5,776 bases of DNA from an uncultured Collinsella sp. (GTDB taxonomy: Bacteria; Actinomycetota; Coriobacteriia; Coriobacteriales; Coriobacteriaceae), in assembly GCA_900552995.1 (NCBI GenBank), contig USBX01000065.1, positions 1-5,776 of the forward strand, in the 5' to 3' direction. This document shows positions 1 through 5,727 of this stretch, one piece after another. Numbering within the stretch: the stretch's first letter is position 1; the number at the start of each line of letters is the position of its first letter. The notes under the pieces were generated by a model. It had not been told where the DNA came from. It was given only the letters and a program-made list of their open reading frames with translations, and did no database searches. The position numbers were made by a program, and so were the translations under genes.

Positions 1-48
1 CGAGATTAGCGAGTGTCTCGTGGGCTCGGAGATGTGTATAAGAGACAG
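1..48. other. Illumina Nextera read-2 adapter (not genomic)
   Basis: This is synthetic sequence. In order it holds the end of the P7 primer (1-6), an 8-base i7 index TAGCGAGT (7-14), the Nextera read-2 sequence GTCTCGTGGGCTCGG (15-29) and the 19-base Tn5 mosaic end AGATGTGTATAAGAGACAG (30-48). From memory, the index matches Nextera XT v2 index N716 (ACTCGCTA on the sample sheet). The genomic insert starts at 49. Frames read through this segment give peptides containing GDVYKRQ, a familiar contaminant of protein databases. The segment should be trimmed. Confidence 0.98.
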
Positions 49-53
49 AGCCC

Positions 54-1328
54 ATGGAGCTCGACGCCAGCGACGAGGCTTCGCGCTGCTGGCCCACCGT
101 GGACATCGAGACCAACCCCTACAAGGGCCAGTTCCCGCTGTTCCAGCAGCACCCCGAGATCGCTTTCCTCGATAGCGCCGCCACCGCGCAGCGCCCTGCC
201 TGTGTGCTCGACGCCGAACGCGACTTCTACCAGCGCATGAATGCCAACCCCCTGCGCGGCCTGTACTCGCTGTCCGTCGAGGCCACCGACGCCATCGCGA
301 AGGTCCGCCAGCAGATCGCCGACCTCATCGGCGCCTCACAGGCCAACGAGGTCGTCTTCACCCGCAACACGAGCGAGTCGCTCAACCTGGTCGCTAAGAG
401 CTTTGCGCCCACAGTGCTCGAACCGGGCGACGAGGTCGTCATCACCATCATGGAGCACCACTCCAACCTGATTCCGTGGCAGCAGGTCTGCCGCGAGACC
501 GGCGCCAAGCTCGTCTACCTCTACCCCACCAAGACCGGCCAGCTCACCACCGAGGAGGTTCTTGCCAAGGTGGGTCCCAAGACCAAGATCCTAGCCGTGG
601 GACAGGTCTCCAACGTGCTGGGCGTCGAGAACCCGGTCAAGAACCTCGGCAAACTCGTGCACAAGTACGGCGGCTACCTGGTCGTCGACGGCGCGCAGTC
701 GCTGCCGCACATGCCGGTCGATGTGGCCGACCTGGGCGCCGACTTCTTTGCCTTTAGTGCGCACAAGGCCATGGGCCCCATGGGCATCGGCGTGCTGTGG
801 GGCAAGATGGACCTGCTGAACGCCATGCCGCCCATGCTCACCGGTGGCGAGATGATCGACTCTGTCACCGAGCAGGACGCCGTCTGGGCGCCCGTCCCCG
901 AGAAGTTCGAGGCCGGCACGCAGGACGCCGCCGGCATCTTCGCCACGGGCGCCGCACTCGATTACCTGGTCAACACGGTGGGTTACGAGAACATCCAGGC
1001 CCGCGAGCAGGCACTCGTCCACTATCTGATGGGCGAACTCATGCAGCTCGACTTTGTCCAGATCATCGGCTCCATCTATTGGGACAACCACCACGGCGTC
1101 GTGAGCTTTAACGTCAAGGGCATCCACCCGCACGACGTAGCGAGCATCATGGACATGGACGGCGTCTGCATTCGCGCCGGCCACCACTGTGCGCAGCCGC
1201 TGCTCACCTGGCTGGGCGTCGAGAACCTTGCCTGCTGCCGCGCCAGCGTGGCCTTCTACAACGACAAGGCCGACATCGACAAGTTCATCGCCGGCCTGCA
1301 TCACGTTTGGAGCACGTTCAATGGGTAA
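54..1328 (+). CDS. sufS: SufS cysteine desulfurase (group II, PLP-dependent), 5' end uncertain
   Basis: SufS removes sulfur from L-cysteine, giving alanine and an enzyme-bound persulfide that feeds cytosolic Fe-S cluster assembly. The 424-residue frame is a class V aminotransferase fold. Visible motifs are LDSAATAQRP (39-48), the PLP-stacking EHHSN (134-138), the cofactor-binding VDGAQS (211-216), the Schiff-base lysine in FSAHK (Lys238), and the persulfide cysteine in RAGHHCAQP (Cys379), the short catalytic loop typical of SufS. The length is close to the roughly 406 residues of E. coli SufS. The start is uncertain: the ATG at 54 lies 5 bases inside the insert, no ribosome site can be seen, and the frame stays open back to the adapter junction. 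About 20 residues precede the usual N-terminus (NPYKGQFPLF), so the true start may be here or upstream on missing sequence. The stop overlaps sufU by 8 bases. sufB, sufC and sufD probably lie upstream, beyond the contig end. Confidence 0.95.
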   Translation: MELDASDEASRCWPTVDIETNPYKGQFPLFQQHPEIAFLDSAATAQRPACVLDAERDFYQRMNANPLRGLYSLSVEATDAIAKVRQQIADLIGASQANEVVFTRNTSESLNLVAKSFAPTVLEPGDEVVITIMEHHSNLIPWQQVCRETGAKLVYLYPTKTGQLTTEEVLAKVGPKTKILAVGQVSNVLGVENPVKNLGKLVHKYGGYLVVDGAQSLPHMPVDVADLGADFFAFSAHKAMGPMGIGVLWGKMDLLNAMPPMLTGGEMIDSVTEQDAVWAPVPEKFEAGTQDAAGIFATGAALDYLVNTVGYENIQAREQALVHYLMGELMQLDFVQIIGSIYWDNHHGVVSFNVKGIHPHDVASIMDMDGVCIRAGHHCAQPLLTWLGVENLACCRASVAFYNDKADIDKFIAGLHHVWSTFNG

Positions 1329-1755
1329 TCTGTACACCTCCACCACGTTTATGGAGCACAACTCGCACCCCGACTACAAGTACGAGATGGACGCCCCCAC
1401 GCACGAGCACGACGGCATCAACCCCAGCTGCGGAGACGAGCTCACCTTGCAGCTACGTGTCGAGAACAACGTGATCGAGGAGGCCTCCTTTACCGGCCAC
1501 GGCTGCGCCATCAGCCAGGCAAGCGCCGACATCATGGCCGACCTCATCACCGGCGAGACCGTCGAGGAAGCTCGCCGCTTGGCAGAGCTCTTCCTCGCCA
1601 TGATCCGCGGCGAGCAGCTCTCCGAGGAGGACCTGGAAGATCTGGACGAGGCCGCCCAGCTCCAGGACATCTCGCACATGCCCGCCCGCGTCAAATGCGC
1701 CGAGCTCGCCTGGCGCACCCTCGACGGCATGCTCGAGGGGCAAGCAAACCAGTAG
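1321..1755 (+). CDS. sufU: SufU zinc-dependent sulfurtransferase / Fe-S assembly protein
   Basis: SufU accepts persulfide sulfur from SufS and passes it to the SufBCD scaffold; its zinc site drives the exchange. The protein has 144 residues and is IscU-like. The expected zinc ligands are present: Cys37 and Asp39 in PSCGDEL, Cys62 in GHGCAISQAS, and Cys126 in VKCAELAW. The long acidic stretch between the last two cysteines (about 79-118) is the insertion that separates SufU from IscU. IscU's conserved histidine next to the last cysteine is replaced by lysine (Lys125), again as in SufU. The start ATG at 1321 lies inside the last codons of sufS, with GGAG at 1309-1312 eight bases upstream, which suggests translational coupling. 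It is the last gene of the operon, since a strong terminator follows within about 35 bases. The family assignment is secure. Confidence 0.95.
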   Translation: MGNLYTSTTFMEHNSHPDYKYEMDAPTHEHDGINPSCGDELTLQLRVENNVIEEASFTGHGCAISQASADIMADLITGETVEEARRLAELFLAMIRGEQLSEEDLEDLDEAAQLQDISHMPARVKCAELAWRTLDGMLEGQANQ

Positions 1756-1787
1756 CGTATGCCCCGAATCCAAGGTTTTTGATTGCC

Positions 1788-1819
1788 GAGCCGCCCGATA
1801 CGGGCGGCTCTGTTTTTTC
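1788..1819 (+). terminator. Intrinsic terminator of the suf operon
   Basis: A perfect 10-bp GC-rich stem (1788-1797 with 1801-1810, GAGCCGCCCG and its complement) closes on a 3-base ATA loop and is followed at once by a T-rich tract, TGTTTTTTCT (1811-1820). It lies 32 bases after the sufU stop and is oriented to end plus-strand transcripts. Confidence 0.93.
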
Positions 1820-1919
1820 TAATGAGCGCGAACGCACAAAGTCCGCGCGTCCGGCACCCCGTCTGTCATTTACCACACAGCCAGACGCGAACACGGGCGT
1901 TTTCCACAGCACCAAAGGC

Positions 1920-2000
1920 CTGCGGCAGGGCCACGAGCACGCCTAGCATCGTCCCATGCCCCATCCAGCTGGGCTCCGATTCGCTTCGCGCCTGCCGCAG
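1920..2000. repeat. 10-bp inverted repeat with 61-base spacer
   Basis: CTGCGGCAGG (1920-1929) is repeated in perfect inverse as CCTGCCGCAG (1991-2000). The spacer is GC-rich and contains the smaller palindrome CCAGCTGG. The structure abuts the left edge of the larger element starting at 2004. It could be part of the same mobile unit or a structured transcript; no T-tract follows either arm, so it does not look like a terminator. Confidence 0.55.
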
Positions 2001-2003
2001 ACG

Positions 2004-2240
2004 GGTCCCATAGGGAGCGGCGTGCATTTTTGCGAGTATTCTGCAATCGAAGGCCCCTGCATACCGATCTCGGGCGAAAAATCGGGATTTCTCGATGTTT
2101 TCTACGAATGATGGGCGGGGTTATGGGCTGACAGCGTTTGATTTGCAGGGATATTCGCGGTCATTGGCATTTATCGTGGCGCCCGATGCTCTTGGTTATG
2201 TTGAATACTCCCAAAAATGCACGGTGCTTAGAGGGGGACC
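2004..2240. repeat. MITE-like element with near-perfect 21-bp inverted arms
   Basis: Bases 2021-2041 and 2203-2223 are inverse copies matching at 20 of 21 positions (single mismatch at 2033 against 2211). The left arm reads CGTGCATTTTTG at its outer end and GAGTATTC at its inner end. Exactly 11 bases outside each arm sits a further matching hexamer, GGTCCC at 2004-2009 and its complement GGGACC at 2235-2240, so the symmetry spans 38 bases on each side. The 161-base interior has no convincing gene. No target-site duplication is obvious. The pattern fits a non-autonomous, palindromic mobile or REP-like unit; the mobile interpretation is inference. Confidence 0.65.
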
Positions 2241-2246
2241 TTCGCT

Positions 2247-2291
2247 AAAAAAGCAACCGCCCCGTCGAAGTATGCATTCGACGGGGCGGTT
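2247..2291 (-). terminator. Intrinsic terminator of lemA
   Basis: A 15-bp perfect stem (2255-2269 with 2277-2291) with a 7-base loop reads, on the minus strand, into GC then six T residues (2252-2247). It begins 37 bases after the lemA stop. On the plus strand only TTT follows the stem, so it is mainly a minus-strand terminator, though it might also block weak plus-strand read-through. Confidence 0.9.
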
Positions 2292-2328
2292 TATGCATTT
2301 GGCCGATTAAGGATGCGCTGCCAAACTA

Positions 2329-2880
2329 CTAGAACTTGACGGTCGGGGCCTGACGGGCTGCTTCGGCGGCCTCGAAGCCCTGGCGCTCCTTAAACTGAAA
2401 GATGCCGGCAAAGATGACAGCCGGGAACGTCTGAATGGCGTTGTTGTAGCTGAGCACGCAGTCGTTGTAGCTCTGGCGTGCATAGCTAATCTTGTTCTCG
2501 GTATCCTCGAGCGATGCCTGCAGCTGCGTAAAGTTGGTGTTTGCCTTAAGATCGGGATAGGCCTCGGCTACGGCGAAGAGCTGGCGCAGCGCACCGGTCA
2601 GCACGTTGTCGGCTTCCATCTTAGCCTCGGGCGTGGTGGCCTTGACGGCGGTGTTACGCGCGCTGATCACGGCGGAGAGCGTCTCCTGCTCGTGCTTGGC
2701 GTAGCCCTTGACAGTCTCGACCAGGTTGGGGATCAGGTCGTTGCGGCGCTGCAGCTGCGTATCGATGTTCTGCCAGGCGTTATCGATGCGGTTACGCTTG
2801 GTGACCATGTTGTTGTAGATGCCGGCGATGGCGCAGACAATCACAATGACAACAACGATGCCGATGATGACGGTAATCAT
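2329..2880 (-). CDS. lemA: LemA family membrane-anchored protein
   Basis: The product is a 183-residue LemA protein. The family has one N-terminal membrane segment followed by a long helical domain; its molecular role is not well defined, although members often sit near HtpX-like proteases or TPM-domain proteins. Residues 2-21 form a strongly hydrophobic helix (ITVIIGIVVVIVIV and onward). The family signature follows: NRIDNAWQNIDTQLQRRND (about 31-49), DLIPNLVETVKGYAKHE, and a C-terminal FPAVIFAGIFQF...FEAAEAARQAPTVKF. The length is normal for the family. The ATG at 2880 has GGAG (2889-2886) six bases upstream. The gene stands alone, with its own terminator and a candidate promoter, and is divergent from the TetR-type regulator. 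No HtpX or TPM partner is seen in the window. Confidence 0.95.
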   Translation of the reverse strand: MITVIIGIVVVIVIVCAIAGIYNNMVTKRNRIDNAWQNIDTQLQRRNDLIPNLVETVKGYAKHEQETLSAVISARNTAVKATTPEAKMEADNVLTGALRQLFAVAEAYPDLKANTNFTQLQASLEDTENKISYARQSYNDCVLSYNNAIQTFPAVIFAGIFQFKERQGFEAAEAARQAPTVKF

Positions 2881-2927
2881 GATGTCTCCGTTTCGAATGG
2901 CCGCGGCGGCATGCGCCAGCTGCCGTT

Positions 2928-2949
2928 GGTATAACGCTACTAGTATACC
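2928..2949. promoter_or_regulatory. Palindrome over the lemA -10 box, possible operator
   Basis: GGTATA (2928-2933) and TATACC (2944-2949) form perfect 6-base arms around a 10-base centre. The right arm overlaps the candidate lemA -10 box. The size (22 bases) and its position between divergent lemA and the TetR-type gene fit a repressor site. That the neighbouring regulator binds it is only inference; the arms also resemble -10 boxes facing both ways, which would give the same symmetry. Confidence 0.35.
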
Positions 2950-2970
2950 CGCAACGTTTTGCCGTGCCGA
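2942..2970 (-). promoter_or_regulatory. Candidate sigma-70-type promoter for lemA
   Basis: On the minus strand a -10 box TATACT (2947-2942, 5 of 6 consensus) lies 17 bases from a -35-like TCGGCA (2970-2965, 4 of 6). Transcription would start near 2935, giving a leader of about 55 bases before lemA. A weaker alternative pairs TTGCGG (2954-2949) with TATACC (2933-2928) at a short 15-base spacing. Confidence 0.4.
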
Positions 2971-3079
2971 ACTTTCCGGTAAGCGTTATGTTTTCGGTGG
3001 GGTTGGCACCGGGGCAAAGCGTGCGAGGTACAGGTGTAAGATATGCGACAGATTGACGAGTGTTGTCTTTGCCCTGAGG

Positions 3080-3676
3080 ATGGCGATACCAGTGGACCTT
3101 CGCATCAAGAAAACCTACCGTGCCCTGTTCGATGCCTTCACCGAGCTTCTCGAGGAGCATCGTTTTGAGGACCTGACGGTTGCCATGCTGTGCGACCGCG
3201 CCATGATTCGCCGCACGACGTTCTACAAGCACTTTCGCGACAAGAACGATTACTTTGCCTTTTATATCGATGAGCTCATGTCGAGCTTGCCGCAAAAACA
3301 GCCCGATGAGGCCGGCGCAGTGTCTGCCGAGGACGTGCGCGCGCTTCGGCATGCGATTTTGGACGATGCCATGGATTTGATTCTGGCGCACGAGCAGCTC
3401 ATGGATAACATTTTGGCAAGCAGCATGTCGGGCATGTTGACCAACGTTATTTGCGACCGTATTGCCCGCTCCATCCGCGAGCGTGTGATGAACGTGCTTG
3501 CCGAGGATGCCCTGGCCCCCGTGTCACTCGAGACGACGTCTGAGTTTGTCGCCGGCGGTATTATTCGACTTTTCACGATATGGTGGGAATCGGGCCACGA
3601 TCTTGAGCGTCGACCCGAGATGGCCGACGTGGTCGATGCGCTGTTCGAGCGGACCATGACGCCGGTGCATCACTAA
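3080..3676 (+). CDS. TetR/AcrR-family transcriptional regulator
   Basis: The predicted product has 198 residues, normal for one-ligand TetR-family regulators. The N-terminal helix-turn-helix spans about residues 8-55, ending in the typical recognition helix and tail IRRTTFYKHFRDKNDYF (43-59). The rest is an all-helical ligand/dimer domain with a late FVAGGIIRLFTIWWESG segment (156-172) common in TetR C-terminal domains. The ligand and targets cannot be read from sequence. The start is ambiguous: ATG 3080 has GAGG directly against it with no spacing, while the in-frame GTG at 3092 places the same GAGG 12 bases away and would give 194 residues starting VDLRIKK. A longer frame back to 2819 runs antisense through lemA and is not credible. 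The gene ends 3 bases before the 3' end of the convergent tRNA-Ser gene. The divergent lemA and palindromes in between make lemA or itself plausible targets. Confidence 0.88.
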   Translation: MAIPVDLRIKKTYRALFDAFTELLEEHRFEDLTVAMLCDRAMIRRTTFYKHFRDKNDYFAFYIDELMSSLPQKQPDEAGAVSAEDVRALRHAILDDAMDLILAHEQLMDNILASSMSGMLTNVICDRIARSIRERVMNVLAEDALAPVSLETTSEFVAGGIIRLFTIWWESGHDLERRPEMADVVDALFERTMTPVHH

Positions 3677-3679
3677 AAG

Positions 3680-3769
3680 TGGCGGAGAGAGGGGGATTCG
3701 AACCCCCGGAACGCTCTCGCGCTCAACGGTTTTCAAGACCGCCGCATTCAACCGCTCTGCCATCTCTCC
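3680..3769 (-). tRNA. tRNA-Ser (anticodon UGA)
   Basis: Read on the minus strand, the acceptor arm GGAGAGA pairs with TCTCTCC, followed by discriminator G and an encoded CCA (3682-3680). The anticodon loop CTTGAAA (3737-3731) gives anticodon TGA (3735-3733), reading UCA and other UCN codons. A long variable arm (six pairs around a GAGA loop) and the G discriminator are class II tRNA-Ser identity marks. The T arm GGGGG-TTCGAAT-CCCCC is intact. At 90 bases with CCA it is full length. It points away from tadA and converges on the TetR-type gene. Confidence 0.97.
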
Positions 3770-3779
3770 GTGAGTCGTA

Positions 3780-3785
3780 ATGATA
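3780..3785 (-). promoter_or_regulatory. Possible -10 box of the tRNA-Ser promoter
   Basis: TATCAT on the minus strand (3785-3780) lies 10 bases before the mature tRNA 5' end, so transcription would start about 3 bases upstream of the tRNA. A TTGCAA (3805-3800) could serve as -35 but at only 14 bases spacing, so the assignment is tentative. Confidence 0.3.
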
Positions 3786-3806
3786 GCATCGTTTTGAATT
3801 TGCAAC

Positions 3807-3814
3807 AGGGAAGG
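3807..3814 (+). promoter_or_regulatory. Ribosome binding site fixing the tadA-glycerate kinase start
   Basis: AGGGAAGG lies six bases before ATG 3821. The in-frame GTG at 3770 is also open but touches the tRNA gene and has no such site, so 3821 is preferred. Confidence 0.7.
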
Positions 3815-3820
3815 CGAACG

Positions 3821-5602
3821 ATGACGATCACCGAAATCGACGAGAAGTTCATGCGCGAGGCGTTGGCGGAGGCGCGAACCGCCGCGGCGGTGGGCGAGGT
3901 GCCCATCGGAGCCGTAGTGGTGCGCGACGGCGAGATCGTCGCGAGGGCGCATAATCGTCGCGAGCTCGACCAGGACCCTTCGGCGCATGCAGAGTTCGCG
4001 GCCCTGTGCACCGCTGCCCAGGCGCTTGGCCGCTGGCGCCTTTCCGACTGTACGGTCTACGTGACGCTCGAACCCTGCTGCATGTGTGCGGGGCTTATGG
4101 TCAATGCGCGCGTGGGGCGCTGCGTGTATGGCGAGGCCGATGCCAAGGCCGGCGCACTGGGTTCGCTGTATGACCTGAATGCCGACTCGCGCCTGAATCA
4201 TCGGTTTAATGTGACGGCTGGGGTCCTGGCGGATGAATGCCGCGAGCTGCTGAGTAGCTATTTTGGCGGTTTGCGTAGAGAGGGCGCCGCTGATTGCGGT
4301 TGTGGGGCCGATCTTGAGGCGCATGCCGCTCATGCCGAGGCGCTCGCGTGTGCCGAAGATATTGCCGTTGAGGCGGTCGATTTTGGTGCCGCGTGCCGCC
4401 GGCCCCGCCGTGTGCTGCTGGCGATTGATTCCTTTAAGGGCAGCGTGTCGAGTGCGCAGGCGGAGGCGGCGGTTGCCGAAGGCGTGCGCCGCGTTTGGCC
4501 CGATGCCGAGGTGTGCACATTGCCGCTGGCAGATGGTGGCGAGGGAACGCTCGACGCCGTTGCCGCCTGCGGTGGCGAGCTTGTGACCTGCGAGGTTGCA
4601 GGTCCCTTGGGCGAGCGTGTGCCTGCCCGGATGCTGGTTGATGTCGAGCGCGAGTCGGCTGTAATTGAGATGGCCGAGGCGGCGGGTATTGGGTATTCAC
4701 CCTGCACGGAATCGGCGGCGCTTGCGGCTTCGACCTATGGCGTGGGCGAGCTGGTGCTCCGTGCGGTTCGTGCCGGGGCAAAGACTATCTATATTGGTCT
4801 GGGCGGTAGTGCCACCAACGACGGTGGCGCCGGCATGCTGCAGGCGCTGGGCGCGCGCGTGGTCGATGAGCACGGCCGCGATATCGCCCCCGGTCTTGCC
4901 GGCCTTGAGCAGGTGGCGAGTATCGATTTGGCGCCAGCGCTTCGGGCGCTGAACGGCGCGCGTGTCGTGGTGCTTTCCGATGTCGAGAATCCGCTCGTGG
5001 GGCGTCGCGGGGCACTTGCGGTGTTTGGCGGGCAAAAGGGCCTGCCGACAGATGACGCCGAGGCGCTTCACAAGTGCGACAGCTGGATGGTCGGCTACGG
5101 CCGCCTGCTCGATACGGCGATTGCTAGGGCGCGGGCTCAGGGGTTGTTGTGCACACCCGAGGGCGCACGGACATTTGGCTCGGTGCTCGGTGTGCCCGGC
5201 GCGGGCGCTGCCGGTGGCTTGGGCGCGGCGTTGCTGGCGCTCGGTGCGGAGCTGCGCTCGGGTGTAGAGACGGTGCTCGATCTCGTGGGGTTTGACGAGC
5301 GCGTGCGCGATGTCGACCTGGTCATAACGGGCGAGGGCAATATGGACGAGCAATCCGCCGCCGGTAAGGCGCCGGTGGGTGTGGCCCGTCGTGCGAAGCG
5401 ATATGGCAAGCCGGTAGCCACCGTCGTGGGCGGTCGTGCCGACAGCCTGGATGCGGTGTACGAGCAGGGTATCGACTTGGTTTTGCCGATTTGCCGCAAG
5501 CCCATGGACCTGGAGCAGGCACTCGATCCGCAAGAAGCCGCAACCAACCTCATCTGCGCCGGCGAAGCAGCCGCTCGATCCTACGACCTCGCCCGCCTCT
5601 AA
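3821..5602 (+). CDS. Fusion of TadA tRNA adenosine deaminase and glycerate kinase
   Basis: This 593-residue protein joins two complete enzymes. Residues 1-150 are TadA, which converts adenosine 34 of tRNA-Arg(ACG) to inosine: zinc/catalytic HAE (56-58), PCCMC (85-89, zinc Cys86 and Cys89), GEVPIGAVVV (25-34), and KAGALGSLYDL (109-119). Residues about 151-195 form an alanine-rich, cysteine-containing linker. Residues about 196-593 are a GlxK/GarK-type glycerate kinase, which phosphorylates glycerate with ATP: DSFKGSVS (203-210), PLADGGEGT (235-243), GLGGSATNDGGAG (326-338), LSDVENPLVG (385-394), VFGGQKG (401-407) and VITGEGNMDEQ (501-511). The linker has no stop or frameshift, and I see no convincing ribosome site for a separate kinase start. 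Each half has normal length. tRNA-Ser lies just upstream on the opposite strand; tRNA-Ser next to tadA also occurs in Bacillus. The function of the join is unknown; proteolytic separation or independent action is possible. Confidence 0.93.
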   Translation: MTITEIDEKFMREALAEARTAAAVGEVPIGAVVVRDGEIVARAHNRRELDQDPSAHAEFAALCTAAQALGRWRLSDCTVYVTLEPCCMCAGLMVNARVGRCVYGEADAKAGALGSLYDLNADSRLNHRFNVTAGVLADECRELLSSYFGGLRREGAADCGCGADLEAHAAHAEALACAEDIAVEAVDFGAACRRPRRVLLAIDSFKGSVSSAQAEAAVAEGVRRVWPDAEVCTLPLADGGEGTLDAVAACGGELVTCEVAGPLGERVPARMLVDVERESAVIEMAEAAGIGYSPCTESAALAASTYGVGELVLRAVRAGAKTIYIGLGGSATNDGGAGMLQALGARVVDEHGRDIAPGLAGLEQVASIDLAPALRALNGARVVVLSDVENPLVGRRGALAVFGGQKGLPTDDAEALHKCDSWMVGYGRLLDTAIARARAQGLLCTPEGARTFGSVLGVPGAGAAGGLGAALLALGAELRSGVETVLDLVGFDERVRDVDLVITGEGNMDEQSAAGKAPVGVARRAKRYGKPVATVVGGRADSLDAVYEQGIDLVLPICRKPMDLEQALDPQEAATNLICAGEAAARSYDLARL

Positions 5603-5617
5603 GGCCTATCTCCCTAT

Positions 5618-5686
5618 AAGTTGCGGTGGAATACGGAGTGTTTTTGCCTTTAAGGGGCCAATTCAGTCCGTATTCCACCGCAACTT
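5618..5686. repeat. Perfect 20-bp inverted repeat with 29-base loop
   Basis: AAGTTGCGGTGGAATACGGA (5618-5637) is repeated in perfect inverse at 5667-5686. The 29-base loop (5638-5666) contains TTTTT and the small palindrome CCTTTAAGG. It starts 15 bases after the glycerate kinase stop. Neither outer side has a T-tract, so it is not a classic intrinsic terminator, though the strong stem could stop or stabilise the transcript. The shape fits a REP/MITE-like palindromic unit. Confidence 0.75.
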
Positions 5687-5727
5687 CGAGAATGGCCATT
5701 CGAGGTTGGCTGCCTTGGGTCTTGGGT

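Larger units (their letters stand above)
1820..2246. other. Gene-poor intergenic stretch between two terminators
   Basis: About 430 bases lie between the suf terminator and the lemA terminator. I see no frame here with a ribosome site or recognisable protein family. The stretch holds two inverted-repeat structures, listed separately (1920-2000 and 2004-2240). The part from about 2090 to 2220 is visibly richer in A and T than the neighbouring genes, which suggests a different origin. Bases 1821-1919 show nothing I can name. A 53-codon minus-strand frame (2027 down to 1866) begins inside the left arm of the larger repeat but has no Shine-Dalgarno sequence, so I do not call it a gene. Confidence 0.6.

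Noticed and set aside
13..240. 75-residue plus-strand frame starting MSRGLGDVYKRQ
   Set aside because: Its start lies in the adapter and the rest is an out-of-frame shadow of sufS.
591..1361. 256-residue minus-strand frame opposite sufS
   Set aside because: It is an antisense shadow from GC-rich codon structure, with no family likeness; sufS in the other strand is unambiguous.
2095..2310. 71-residue plus-strand frame in the suf-lemA gap
   Set aside because: It has no ribosome site, starts inside the palindromic element and runs through the lemA terminator stem.
2819..3079. Upstream extension of the TetR-type gene to ATG 2819
   Set aside because: It would run antisense over lemA and the promoter region, with a low-complexity Met/Thr-rich translation and no ribosome site.
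3770..3820. GTG 3770 as the start of the TadA fusion
   Set aside because: It touches the tRNA gene and has no ribosome site; ATG 3821 has a good one and matches the usual TadA N-terminus.
3524..4333. 269-residue minus-strand frame across the tRNA
   Set aside because: It spans a tRNA gene and is antisense to two well-supported genes.
4697..5533. 278-residue minus-strand frame opposite the glycerate kinase
   Set aside because: It is an antisense shadow of the kinase, rich in Arg, His and Ala with no recognisable motif.
5618..5686. The 3' palindrome as an ordinary intrinsic terminator
   Set aside because: There is no T-tract after either arm, and a 29-base loop is unusually large for one.
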